Assembly: GCA_016937035.1 (NCBI GenBank)
Contig: JAFGWS010000030.1
Span: 1 to 8,651, forward strand
Source: Pontiellaceae bacterium
Lineage (GTDB): Bacteria > Verrucomicrobiota > Kiritimatiellia > Kiritimatiellales > Pontiellaceae
DNA length: 8,651 nucleotides
Direction of reading: 5' to 3'
Shown: piece by piece, positions 1-6,939 of the stretch
Layout: each line of letters begins with the position of its first letter
How positions within the stretch are numbered: position 1 is the first letter of the stretch
Made by a program: the position numbers and the translations under genes
Notes under the pieces: generated by a model
Databases searched by the model: none
Told to the model about the DNA's origin: nothing
What the model saw: only the letters and a program-made list of their open reading frames with translations

Positions 1-1
1 A

Positions 2-319
2 TGCTTCGTTGTTACCGCAGCGTCGCGCGGCCACAATAATTTTGTCGGGCCATTTTCTTCCATAGAGCACCGGAACGAAATCCGGCGAGCCAACCGTCAG
101 CTCTCAACCTTCTGGCAACTGGAAGCACTTTGGATGCGGCGGCATCCCAGTAGCCACCGATGCTTCCGTCTTGTCTACAACCGCATCGGCCCGCGCATCG
201 CCCGCAGAATATCGACGCCTTGGAGAGCGGATATTATCTATCTACTGCTCAAACCGGCAGAACTTGTCGCCGTCGTCATTCTCCAAATCAACCGAGCCAG
301 AAATGAGTACACCCGTTGA
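2..319 (+). CDS. C-terminal part of a protein with a CFI-box-like tail (5' end outside window)
   Basis: The frame beginning at base 2 is open from the window edge to the TGA at 317-319 and gives 105 residues, so the start lies to the left. The fragment begins CFVVTAASRGH and continues with NRQLSTFWQLEALW, then VYNRIGPRIARRI and YLLLKPAEL. This order (Cys-Phe-x-x-Thr-Ala-Ala, an Arg-rich helix, then a Tyr-x-x-x-Gly/Ser-Pro-x-x-Ala-Arg helix) resembles the CFI-box C-terminal module and similar DUF tails of unknown function; the match is from memory and is tentative. Its stop overlaps the TTG start of the next gene by three bases, which indicates one transcript and translational coupling. An internal ATG at 134 could start a 61-residue product, but the open frame before it has the same protein-like composition and conserved-looking motifs, so a truncated longer gene is more likely. 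No function is assigned. Confidence 0.7.
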   Translation, partial: CFVVTAASRGHNNFVGPFSSIEHRNEIRRANRQLSTFWQLEALWMRRHPSSHRCFRLVYNRIGPRIARRISTPWRADIIYLLLKPAELVAVVILQINRARNEYTR

Positions 320-1482
320 AAAAGAAAATCATTCATAAACTGATCGCACTCGCTCTATTCCTGCTTGGCATTGCCTGGCTTCCGGCGGCATGGAACGGTC
401 GGTGGGCTCAAGACTGGTTTGAAGGCGACCCCAAACTACAGAGCCGACTTGCTGAGGGCGTGGCCGAATGGCTGGAAGAAGACTTGAGCCGAAACAATTT
501 CACCACCGGATCAAAGCAGTTCGACGGCGAATGGCTCTTCGGCACCTATTGCATGGCCGCCATGGGCTTTGGACAATGCGCAGTCGCTCACCCTGATGAA
601 CGCGGCTGGGAGCGGGAGCGCTACTTGGAGCTGATGGAACAGGCCATCGACGAAATGCTCTCAGACCGCGTTCGCCAATACGACCGAGAGAGCTGGCCGA
701 GCGACCCGCTCGACTCGCTCGATTCCGACGACGCTCACGCCGCTTATCTTGGCTACATGAACCTAGCCATGAGCTTCCATTGCCTGCTGGTTCCCGATTC
801 GAAATTTTCGGAGCTGAACGACCGGATAACGCAGGCGCTGCGGCGGCGCGTCAGCAACAGCCCAACGCTGCTGATTGAAACCTATCCGAGCGAAACCTAC
901 CCGGTTGACAACTGCGCCGTCATTGCCTCCATTGCGCTCAATAATCGGGTTCATAGAATCGCCAACGACGAATTGATTGAAGAATGGATCCGTTGTTGCC
1001 GCAAATACTATATAGATCCAAAATCCGGTCTGTTGTATCAGGCAATGGACGACGAAATCGCTTATCCAAGGGATGCTCCGCGCGGCTCCGGCACCACACT
1101 CGGACTCTACATGCTCTCCTTTATGGATCTTCCGCTGGCGCGCGACCTTTATGCTGCGGTCCACGACGAACTTGCCCAAAACATTTTCGGGTTCGGCTTC
1201 ATGCGCGAATACCCCAAAGGCATCCCCGGCAAAGCCAACATTGACTCCGGACCTGTCATTTTCGGGCTCGGCCTTTCTCCGACCGGATTTGCCCTCAGCG
1301 GAGCGCGTATCTGCGGCGACCGCTCCACATTCAAAAATCTCTACGCCACAGCGCACGCTGCCGGAGCTCCGCTGAAAGACAAAGAAACGCTCCATTATGT
1401 GACCGGCGCATCGCTGGGCGACGCCATCCTGTTTGCCATGCTCACTGCCGTTCCAAATGGAATTGAAGGAATCCTCCCATGA
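316..1482 (+). CDS. Membrane-anchored all-alpha protein, possible linalool dehydratase/isomerase-like alpha/alpha toroid
   Basis: The protein has 388 residues. Residues 1-26 are a basic start (MKKKIIHK) followed by a hydrophobic helix, a signal anchor or signal peptide, so the rest should lie outside the cytoplasmic membrane. The remainder is helical, with paired-helix motifs such as FDGEWLFG (69-76), DDAHAAYLGYMNLAM (138-152), ETYPSETYPVDNCAV (188-202), SGTTLGLYMLSF and IDSGPVIFGLG near 307-317. Aromatic and acidic residues at the start of successive helices are typical of (alpha/alpha)6 barrels, and I recall LDI-like proteins as the nearest shape. The enzymatic activity is unknown. The TTG start at 316 overlaps the previous stop as TTGA and has no clear Shine-Dalgarno, which fits coupling. 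A later start would delete the membrane helix. The 3' end overlaps the next gene as ATGA. The co-oriented neighbours suggest a small envelope complex, by inference. Confidence 0.8.
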   Translation: MKKKIIHKLIALALFLLGIAWLPAAWNGRWAQDWFEGDPKLQSRLAEGVAEWLEEDLSRNNFTTGSKQFDGEWLFGTYCMAAMGFGQCAVAHPDERGWERERYLELMEQAIDEMLSDRVRQYDRESWPSDPLDSLDSDDAHAAYLGYMNLAMSFHCLLVPDSKFSELNDRITQALRRRVSNSPTLLIETYPSETYPVDNCAVIASIALNNRVHRIANDELIEEWIRCCRKYYIDPKSGLLYQAMDDEIAYPRDAPRGSGTTLGLYMLSFMDLPLARDLYAAVHDELAQNIFGFGFMREYPKGIPGKANIDSGPVIFGLGLSPTGFALSGARICGDRSTFKNLYATAHAAGAPLKDKETLHYVTGASLGDAILFAMLTAVPNGIEGILP

Positions 1483-1730
1483 AAAGATCGATCCGGATAA
1501 ATGTAATCGGAATCCTCGCGCTGTTCATCATATACGCCATATTGCTGAAAAGCCTTTGCGGCTCCCATATTATTGCCGGCGTTCTAAGTCCCGGATCGCA
1601 TCTGCCTTTCTATTTCCCGGCGCTGATTCTGCTCTTCATTCTCTGCCGCTTCATCATGGTTCTCCTGCCCGGCATTCTGCTCTACCGCCTCGGCAGCATC
1701 TGGTTCAAACACCGCAAACCGAAACGGTAA
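1479..1730 (+). CDS. Small two-helix membrane protein, unknown function
   Basis: This 83-residue protein starts at an ATG that overlaps the preceding stop (ATGA, 1479-1482). An AAGGA Shine-Dalgarno lies 8 bases upstream, at 1466-1470, inside the previous gene. Two hydrophobic stretches are visible, about residues 8-26 (INVIGILALFIIYAILL) and 43-69 (a Leu/Ile/Phe-rich run ending ILLYRLG). A basic tail, KHRKPKR, predicts a cytoplasmic C-terminus by the positive-inside rule. A Pro/Gly-rich link lies between the helices. No known family was recognised. The tight overlap with the toroid-like gene argues for a partner role in the same envelope operon. A longer frame at 1433-1903 crosses this gene but looks like a shadow. 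No convincing rho-independent terminator follows. Confidence 0.75.
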   Translation: MKRSIRINVIGILALFIIYAILLKSLCGSHIIAGVLSPGSHLPFYFPALILLFILCRFIMVLLPGILLYRLGSIWFKHRKPKR

Positions 1731-2024
1731 TACAAGAAAATGCGAGAAACTGGCGCGCGACAACTACATTTACTGACCAACGAAAGCTATCGCATGAAGC
1801 CAGCGGAGGGAAAACTTTTAAAGAACCAACGTCTTTCCCCGAGGGGGAGGATAGATTGGGGCGTTGCTCCCTCAACCAGAACCCAAAACACCCCCTCAAC
1901 TGATTATGCTTATAGTTGTCGTTAACCGGTAGATGTAATTGTCATCGAAAAAAGTTTGTAATTGTCGTTGACCAGCTCTCTTCTTGGCTCAGATTATGAA
2001 CATCTGAAATGGGGACGTAGATTG
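1731..2024. other. Intergenic region without a supported gene
   Basis: These 294 bases separate the three-gene operon from the ExbD-like gene. A 61-codon frame (1740-1925) exists but has no good ribosome site, family match or clear coding character, so I do not call it. There is a short CCCC-GA-GGGG dyad around 1837-1846 with no following T-run, so it is not a terminator I would defend. The right-hand part carries the 23-base-period repeat described separately. The promoter of the ExbD-like gene must lie here or further upstream, but I could not place it with confidence. Confidence 0.5.
1916..1984 (+). repeat. Three-fold 23-base iterated repeat upstream of the ExbD-like gene
   Basis: TTGTC occurs at 1916, 1939 and 1962, exactly 23 bases apart. 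The first and third copies share TTGTCGTTRACC. The first and second units both end in TGTAA just before the next TTGTC. Units are thus roughly TTGTC-RTY-(n)-TGTAA. The spacing is a little over two helical turns, so copies would lie on nearly the same DNA face, as in an operator bound by a repeated protein. The array ends about 40 bases before the ATG at 2025. No matching array was seen elsewhere in the window. It may instead be chance or the remains of a longer repeat. Confidence 0.45.
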
Positions 2025-3578
2025 ATGACTACATATAAAATGCACATCGGACAACTCCAACTCTTCGGCGCAATACTGCTCAGCATAGCCGGATTCATAA
2101 ACAGTGCGGCAGCTGAGGAGGCGGCGGAGAGCGCCTTGGAAACGACAAATATTCCACCGATCATCATCGATGTTTCATTGGAGGGAATCGCAACCATCGG
2201 CGATATGCAGTTTTCTCCAGATGAAGAAGAGCTGCTGAGTTCGTACCTTTCCTCAAAATTGCATTACGATGATCCCAATACCCCTGAGCAAACCGTTATC
2301 ATTCGCGCCGACGCAGTAGCCTCATCCATGTTTGACAACACGATCATTACGTCATGCTGGATGACCGGGATCTATAATGTATTTCTGGAAGAAAACAGTT
2401 CAACGGAATCCGATCGAAAATGCAAGGTTCCCATCCACCCTGAAAGCGTAGACTATTATGTCGAAACTCCCCCCATTGAAGCCGACATCCATATTCTTCC
2501 GGACGGAACAGTAGTGATAAATAATGGCTGGGAGTTCGCGACAGAAGACAAACAACTGGACACGTTTGTTCAACATATAAAACAATTATCGACACTGGCT
2601 CATGCGCAGAAAACCGTTTTTTTCATCATGATTCATCTACATGAAAAATCTACCCACGGTCGACTCATGGATGTGCTTGAAGCCTGCGAACGCGCCAGCT
2701 TGTTAAACCGAACATATCTCAACGAATCTCCAATTCGGCCCAAGTATTTTTTAAAAGCTCCACGACCGCCTAAAACGACAACAGCACAGGCCGCAGAAAT
2801 TATCTCCAAGACATCCGGCATGAGCAGTGCAACTGCTCAGACCCCGGCGAATTCTTATGCTAAGACAAATATTCCGCCGATCATCATTGATGTTTCCTTA
2901 GAGGGAGTTGCCACCATTGGCGATATGAAGTTTTCTTCGGATGAGGAAGAGCTGCTAAGCTCGTACCTTTCCACAAACCTGAATCATACTGCTCCCGAGC
3001 AAACCGTTATCATTCGCGCCGACGCCAAAACTTCATCGAAGTTTGATAATATGATCTTCAAATCCTGCCAGACGATGGGGATCTATAATGTGTTTCTGGA
3101 AGAAAATAGTTCAACGGAATCCGCACGGAAATGTAAGGTTCCCATCCACCCCGAATTCAAAGACGTTGTCACTAATATCCTCCCCATGGAAGCCAGAGTT
3201 CGGATTAATACGGACGGAACCGTAGTGATTAATAATGACAGGGTGTTCACGGCTAAAGACAAACAACTGGACTCGTTAATCGAATATCTAAAACCATTAT
3301 CGGAAGCGGCTCATAGGCAGAAAGTAGATTTTTTCATCACAATTCATCAAAACGGAATATCTACCCATGGTCGACTCATGGATGTGCTCGAAGCCTGCGA
3401 ACGCGCTGGCCTCTTAACCCAAACCTACCTCAACCAATCCCCTCCTCGCCCAAAAGTTCGTACAAATCCTCTCCCCAAAGTTCGTATGAAAAAATCAGCA
3501 GCTCCTAAACCAGCCACAAGGATTACTTCAAAAGTACGGATGGAACCAATTCCAGAGGCGAAGTCCTCCTCCGAATAG
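2025..3578 (+). CDS. Secreted protein with four ExbD/TolR-like periplasmic modules
   Basis: I place the start at ATG 2025 (517 residues): GGGG at 2011-2014 is a reasonable Shine-Dalgarno, and a signal peptide then begins at once (hydrophobic 11-25, cleavage likely after AAA at 28-30). An upstream TTG at 1962 would add 21 residues ahead of the signal and falls in the 23-base repeat. Residues 41-240 and 281-476 are two copies of one block. Each block holds two ExbD-like units: one with TIGD, a helix and VIIRAD followed by a GIYNVFLEE strand, and one with DGTVVINN, FFI.IH and GRLMDVLEACERA. ExbD/TolR normally carry one such domain behind a transmembrane helix in ExbB/ExbD or TolQ/TolR motors. 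Here there is no retained membrane helix and no ExbB gene in the window. A basic Pro-rich tail (KVRTNPLPKVRMKK) ends the protein. Its role is unknown. Confidence 0.75.
   Translation: MTTYKMHIGQLQLFGAILLSIAGFINSAAAEEAAESALETTNIPPIIIDVSLEGIATIGDMQFSPDEEELLSSYLSSKLHYDDPNTPEQTVIIRADAVASSMFDNTIITSCWMTGIYNVFLEENSSTESDRKCKVPIHPESVDYYVETPPIEADIHILPDGTVVINNGWEFATEDKQLDTFVQHIKQLSTLAHAQKTVFFIMIHLHEKSTHGRLMDVLEACERASLLNRTYLNESPIRPKYFLKAPRPPKTTTAQAAEIISKTSGMSSATAQTPANSYAKTNIPPIIIDVSLEGVATIGDMKFSSDEEELLSSYLSTNLNHTAPEQTVIIRADAKTSSKFDNMIFKSCQTMGIYNVFLEENSSTESARKCKVPIHPEFKDVVTNILPMEARVRINTDGTVVINNDRVFTAKDKQLDSLIEYLKPLSEAAHRQKVDFFITIHQNGISTHGRLMDVLEACERAGLLTQTYLNQSPPRPKVRTNPLPKVRMKKSAAPKPATRITSKVRMEPIPEAKSSSE
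2143..2743 (+). repeat. Internal gene duplication, copy 1
   Basis: This is the first copy of the direct repeat within the ExbD-like gene. The offset to copy 2 is 720 bases at the start (ACAAATATTCC at 2145 and 2865) and 711 near the end (CTACCCA at 2650 and 3361), so copy 2 has lost 9 bases net and the reading frame is kept. Nearly identical runs include TCGTACCTTTCC, CAAACCGTTATCATTCGCGC and GTCGACTCATGGATGTGC. Long identical runs point to a fairly recent or homogenised duplication. Confidence 0.9.
2863..3454 (+). repeat. Internal gene duplication, copy 2
   Basis: This is the second copy of the block at 2143-2743, separated from it by a linker of about 120 bases coding for an Ala/Thr/Ser/Pro-rich stretch. 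Most differences are silent or conservative in the first sub-module. The second sub-module differs more, for example ADIHILPDGTVVINNG against ARVRINTDGTVVINND. Confidence 0.9.
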
Positions 3579-3582
3579 AAAC

Positions 3583-3610
3583 AAAAAAGCCCGCCGATGG
3601 GCGGGCTTTT
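3583..3610. terminator. Bidirectional rho-independent terminator
   Basis: GCCCGCC (3589-3595) and GGCGGGC (3600-3606) form a perfect 7-bp GC stem with a GATG loop. It is flanked by six A on the left and four T on the right, so it can act on both strands. It lies 5 bases after the stop of the ExbD-like gene (+) and 23 bases beyond the stop of purH (-), which is right for convergent genes. Confidence 0.92.
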
Positions 3611-3632
3611 GATAATCGCATAAGCGGTTTGA

Positions 3633-5249
3633 TCAGTGTTTGAAGTGGCGCATTCCAATGAGCGCCATGGCGATGCCGAACTTGTTGCAGGCATCGATCA
3701 CTTCGTCGTCACGGATGGAACCGCCGGGCTGCACGATATATTTCGCGCCCATTTCATTGGCGGCCTCAATACTGTCAGCAAACGGGAAGAAGGCTTCTGA
3801 AACAAATACGCACTCGCTGATGACCTGACGAATTTCTTCATCGGTGATCTCGGGATTTCCAGTTTTCAGGTTTTCCACCGCTTTTGCTACGGAAAGCTTA
3901 CGCAACGAATCGACGCGATTGGGCTGACCTGCGCCCATCCCGAGCACGCGGAAACAGCCGGGTTTGTATTCCTGCACCAGCACAATAGCGTTCGACTTGG
4001 TGTGCTTGGCCGCGGCAATACCGAAGAGCGCCAGCTCTTTCTTGGAATCATCGAACGGAACCTTGGTAGGGACTTCCCATTTCTCGAGAAGCTCGGTATC
4101 GACATCCTGAACCAGCAAGCCGCCGCCGACTTGCTTAACCATGCGCTGCGGCACTGCTTTACCCATCGGCTTGGTGAGCTTAAGAATACGCAGGTTCTTT
4201 TTCTTCATCAGATGATCCAGCGCATCTTCGTCGTAACCGGGGGCAATGATGGCCTCAACAAAACGACCGTCGAGGCATGCTGCGGTTTCCATATCAATCT
4301 TCTGTGTTACGGCAATAACGGAGCCGAATGCGGAAACGGGATCGCCAGACCAAGCCGCTTCAAAGGCTTCCGCCAGCGTTTCGCCGGTGGCATAACCGCA
4401 GGGATTCGTGTGCTTAATAACCGCCACGCCGGGTTTCCCAGAGAGGTCCTTAACGGCCTCCAACGCGCCGTCACCATCCACATAGTTATTGTAACTCATC
4501 TCTTTGCCGTGCAGTACGTCGGCCAGTGCAATTGAGGCATCACGAGAGTCGGCATCTTTATAGAGCCAAGCCTTCTGGTGCGCGTTTTCTCCGTAGCGCA
4601 GCTCGGTTCCGTTGGAGTAGGCCTTTACAAAGGGCTTAGACAGGTTCTGCTGAGCAACCTGATCGGCCAGATAGGTCGCGATCGCGGCATTATATTCCGC
4701 CACACGCGCAAAGACCTTTTGCCCAAGAAGAAAACGGAATGCTTCGGTCGTCGCACCGTCGTTTTCTTTCATTTCAGCAATCACCCGAGCGTAATCCGCA
4801 GGGTCAGTCACAACGGTAACAAAGCGCATATTCTTTGCAGCGGAACGAATCATGGTGGGGCCGCCGATATCAATCTGCTCAATCGCTTCCGGCAACGTTA
4901 CATCTTCCCGTGCAATCGTCTCCTCAAATGGATAAAGATTCACACAGACCAGGTCAATCTGACGCAAATTATACTCCTCCATCGTCTTCACATGCTCTTC
5001 ATTATCGCGCATGTAAAGAATGCCGGCATGGACCTGCGGAGTGAGTGTTTTAACGCGACCGTCGAGCATTTCCGGGAACCCGGTAAATTCGGACACATCT
5101 TTCACAGGAATTCCGGCTTCGCGAAGGGCCCGGGCGGTACCGCCTGTAGAGAGGAGCTCAACCTCCATCTCGTGCAAATGCCGGGCAAAATCGAGAATTC
5201 CGGCCTTATCGGATACGCTCAGAAGCGCGCGTTTGATTTTTACGTTCAT
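3633..5249 (-). CDS. purH: Bifunctional AICAR formyltransferase / IMP cyclohydrolase
   Basis: PurH carries out the last two steps of de novo purine synthesis in the cytoplasm. AICAR is formylated with 10-formyl-tetrahydrofolate and FAICAR is then cyclised to IMP. The 538-residue length is usual for the family. The N-terminal MGS-like cyclohydrolase domain (about 1-145) shows ALLSVSDKAGI, LLSTGGTA, EFTGFPEMLDGRVKTLTPQVHAGIL split across 54-78, NLYPF (104-108) and DIGGPTMIRSAAKN (127-140). The transformylase domain shows LRYGENAHQ (217-225), MSYNNY (251-256), KHTNPCG (279-285, with the active-site Lys-His), DPVSAFGS (303-310), PGGSIRDDE, and the classic GMRHFKH ending. The ATG at 5249 has AGGGG about 9 bases upstream. 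It lies 86 bases after rdgB on the same strand. The pairing is logical, since PurH makes IMP and RdgB destroys ITP/XTP. Confidence 0.98.
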   Translation of the reverse strand: MNVKIKRALLSVSDKAGILDFARHLHEMEVELLSTGGTARALREAGIPVKDVSEFTGFPEMLDGRVKTLTPQVHAGILYMRDNEEHVKTMEEYNLRQIDLVCVNLYPFEETIAREDVTLPEAIEQIDIGGPTMIRSAAKNMRFVTVVTDPADYARVIAEMKENDGATTEAFRFLLGQKVFARVAEYNAAIATYLADQVAQQNLSKPFVKAYSNGTELRYGENAHQKAWLYKDADSRDASIALADVLHGKEMSYNNYVDGDGALEAVKDLSGKPGVAVIKHTNPCGYATGETLAEAFEAAWSGDPVSAFGSVIAVTQKIDMETAACLDGRFVEAIIAPGYDEDALDHLMKKKNLRILKLTKPMGKAVPQRMVKQVGGGLLVQDVDTELLEKWEVPTKVPFDDSKKELALFGIAAAKHTKSNAIVLVQEYKPGCFRVLGMGAGQPNRVDSLRKLSVAKAVENLKTGNPEITDEEIRQVISECVFVSEAFFPFADSIEAANEMGAKYIVQPGGSIRDDEVIDACNKFGIAMALIGMRHFKH

Positions 5250-5264
5250 CGTTGTTTCCCCTTT

Positions 5265-5325
5265 GGTTGAAATCGAGGCATGTTTTTACCGAGACGCTCT
5301 CCGGATTGCACGGATTTTTTCAACC
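5265..5325 (-). promoter_or_regulatory. Inverted repeat in the rdgB-purH gap, possible purH leader structure
   Basis: GGTTGAAA (5265-5272) and TTTCAACC (5318-5325) are perfect 8-bp inverted arms. Between them a smaller CCGAGA...TCTCCGG hairpin with one bulge lies at about 5289-5304. On the - strand the second arm ends just before the AAAGGGG Shine-Dalgarno of purH, so folding could affect ribosome access. It does not match the purine or other riboswitches I know, and no T-run makes it a terminator. Regulation is inference only. Confidence 0.3.
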
Positions 5326-5335
5326 ATAGTGATCT

Positions 5336-5923
5336 CTAACGAAGAAATTCGGACCACGCCTCGTGCGCCTTCTGTAACGCGTTCGCCCGATGAGAAATGC
5401 GGTTCTTCACTTCACTCGAAAGCTCAGCGAAGGTTTCAGAATAACCGTTGGGAACAAAGAGCGGGTCATAGCCGAATCCGTTGGCGCCCCTGCCCTCCTC
5501 AATAATCGTGCCGGCACACTCGCCCGACACCAACTTTACATTTCCTTCGGGATCTGAAAGTGCAATGACGGTACGGAACCGCGCGGAGCGATCTTCCTTA
5601 TCGGCAAGTTCCCGCAGCAGCTTTACATTGTTATCAGCATAGGAAACATGTTCTCCGGCATAGCGGGCGGAATAAACGCCCGGAGCACCGTCGAGAGCAT
5701 CGACCTCCAGACCGGAATCATCCGCTAATGTCCAGCAACCCGTCGCCGCAGCAATTTCGGTCGCCTTCTTTGTCGCATTTTCCTCCAGCGTTTCTCCATC
5801 CTCAATCACATCGGGAATGTCCGGGAAGTCAAAGGCGGAGAGCACCTCAAGATTTGCAAAATCAAAAATCGCCTGAATCTCTTCAAGCTTATGCGCATTT
5901 CGAGTGGCAATAACCAGTTTCAA
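5336..5923 (-). CDS. rdgB: RdgB/HAM1-family non-canonical purine NTP pyrophosphatase (XTP/dITP diphosphatase)
   Basis: RdgB hydrolyses ITP, dITP and XTP to the monophosphate plus pyrophosphate, which keeps deaminated purines out of DNA and RNA. The protein begins KLVIATRNAHKLEEI, the family's Thr-x-Asn phosphate-binding start. It also has LADDSGLEVDAL (66-77), GAPGVYSARYAG, RGANGFGYDPLF (145-156) and the closing NRISHRA (174-180). I choose the TTG at 5923 (195 residues): AGGTGAG lies just upstream and the family starts directly before this strand. TTG 5926 and TTG 5941 are alternatives. The start is 4 bases after the stop of SHD1 gene A (5928), so coupling is likely. The first ~73 codons are repeated as a pseudogene at 7311-7529. 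The family name Ham1/RdgB is secure; exact substrate preference is inferred. Confidence 0.95.
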   Translation of the reverse strand: MKLVIATRNAHKLEEIQAIFDFANLEVLSAFDFPDIPDVIEDGETLEENATKKATEIAAATGCWTLADDSGLEVDALDGAPGVYSARYAGEHVSYADNNVKLLRELADKEDRSARFRTVIALSDPEGNVKLVSGECAGTIIEEGRGANGFGYDPLFVPNGYSETFAELSSEVKNRISHRANALQKAHEAWSEFLR

Positions 5924-5927
5924 CAAC

Positions 5928-6839
5928 TCACCTATTCTCAACGCTTCTCAAGGTTTCGACCCAATATTTAAACACATCTTTCTGACATGGGACCCTCGGT
6001 TCTGTTTCATCCCATTCTTCGCCTTCATCCCTAAGCCATTTTATCATTTTCTTCCTGGTTAGCGTCCTATCAGTACTACTCTCCGCCTCATCGCAACCAA
6101 ATAACGTCACTTCAAATCCAGATACCTTTTCTTTTCTGTCTCGTATATAATTTTTAAGCACGAATGTACCGGATTCTATTTCTCTACATATAATCTCATA
6201 TGGATGAAGTAACCCAATGGTATCATACTTTACCTTGCCACTTCTTAACATTTGTATATATCCATCCGATTCGATTGTGTTTCCGCGCTCCTTCCTTACA
6301 ATCTGTATTCTTACTTCATATCCATATTTTTTCTTTTTTACGGACTTTACTCGAACATTTTTTACTTGTAATTTTTCAAACTGAACCATTTCTTCATCCC
6401 AAAAAGGGGCAGAAAAAGCACCGTCAAAGCTGTTCATAGAATCCCACGCACGCTCAGGATCTTCCGACTTCCAGATCAGCTTCTTCAGCGCCTCTAAATT
6501 ATTATCTTTTAGCGCCTCTGCATATTTTTCAGCAATCAGCTTGGCTTCCGACTCAGAAATGTGCTGACTCACATCTTTCTCATCGGTCCCGTCCGATGAA
6601 TCCTGAGCAGGGGCTGACAATTTATCTTTTATATAGGCCTGATCCTCTTCACACAACATATCAGGACTCAACAAAAACTCTATGCCGTCCTCTCGCAAGA
6701 GAATAACTTTTTCGTCCTTCATTCCCACATATTCTGCAGTTACTAATTTTCCATCTGTATTCCGCCAAACACGAAACTCAGCATGGGATGAGAGGTCAAA
6801 TATAAATAAACAGACCGAAAGCAGAAGATACCTATTCAC
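5928..6839 (-). CDS. Secreted SHD1-domain protein, copy A
   Basis: I start this at GTG 6839 (303 residues), not the in-frame ATG 6854. GGAGGG at 6847-6852 sits 7 bases before the GTG, exactly as in copy B before its ATG, and the ATG would overlap that Shine-Dalgarno. The product begins VNRYLLLSVCLFIFDLSSHA, a signal peptide with cleavage after SHA at about residue 20. An SHD1 domain follows (about 21-72: FRVWRNTDGK, AEYVGM, VILLREDG, LSPDML, EDQAYI), found in exported proteins of the PVC group and in yeast Sla1. After an acidic linker come AEKYAEALKDNNLEALKKLIW and several strands with GYIQMLRSGKVKYD, which could be an NTF2-like fold (inference). The C-terminus is DEGEEWDETEPRVPCQKDVFKYWVE, split here between conserved halves. 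The function is unknown. It lies directly upstream of rdgB. Confidence 0.85.
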   Translation of the reverse strand: MNRYLLLSVCLFIFDLSSHAEFRVWRNTDGKLVTAEYVGMKDEKVILLREDGIEFLLSPDMLCEEDQAYIKDKLSAPAQDSSDGTDEKDVSQHISESEAKLIAEKYAEALKDNNLEALKKLIWKSEDPERAWDSMNSFDGAFSAPFWDEEMVQFEKLQVKNVRVKSVKKKKYGYEVRIQIVRKERGNTIESDGYIQMLRSGKVKYDTIGLLHPYEIICREIESGTFVLKNYIRDRKEKVSGFEVTLFGCDEAESSTDRTLTRKKMIKWLRDEGEEWDETEPRVPCQKDVFKYWVETLRSVENR

Positions 6840-6911
6840 AACCGAGCCCTCCATTTAAGCGAAACTCAAACAATTAATCGCTATGCAATATAGATACGAA
6901 TTTGGATTTGT

Positions 6912-6939
6912 ATCATAATCTTATTTCATTGGTCCACAA
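6912..6939 (-). promoter_or_regulatory. Candidate sigma-70 promoter of SHD1 gene A
   Basis: On the - strand TTGTGG (6939-6934) is followed after 16 bases by TATGAT (6917-6912), about 73 bases before the GTG start. The -35 overlaps the T-run of the rRNA terminator, so the gene would be re-initiated right after the rRNA operon ends. The same TTGTGG plus spacer is kept in copy B, but its -10 is the weaker TGTGAT. This is suggestive only. Confidence 0.3.

Noticed and set aside
763..1395. 210-codon frame on the - strand inside the toroid-like gene
   Set aside because: The + strand gene is co-oriented and coupled with its neighbours and encodes a coherent protein with a membrane helix; the antisense frame is a codon-bias shadow.
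1433..1903. 156-codon + frame overlapping the small membrane protein
   Set aside because: It covers a different frame from the coupled 2-TM gene with its good ribosome site, and its sequence looks random.
1740..1925. 61-codon frame in the intergenic region
   Set aside because: No clear Shine-Dalgarno, no recognisable domain, and low-complexity composition; kept as non-coding.
1916..1984. Possible CRISPR array
   Set aside because: The shared word is only about 5-12 bases with a 23-base period, far too short for repeat-spacer units, and no cas genes are present.
4002..5270. Long + strand open frames (4002-4535, 4578-5270, 5020-5505)
   Set aside because: They are antisense to purH and rdgB, which have complete, well-conserved protein motifs; the frames show no family features.
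5249..5336. Known purine riboswitch upstream of purH
   Set aside because: The conserved purine-riboswitch core elements are not visible in this 86-base gap, only a simple inverted repeat.
6837..6854. ATG at 6854 as start of SHD1 gene A
   Set aside because: It would overlap the GGAGGG Shine-Dalgarno, and copy B shows by alignment that the start matches GTG 6839.
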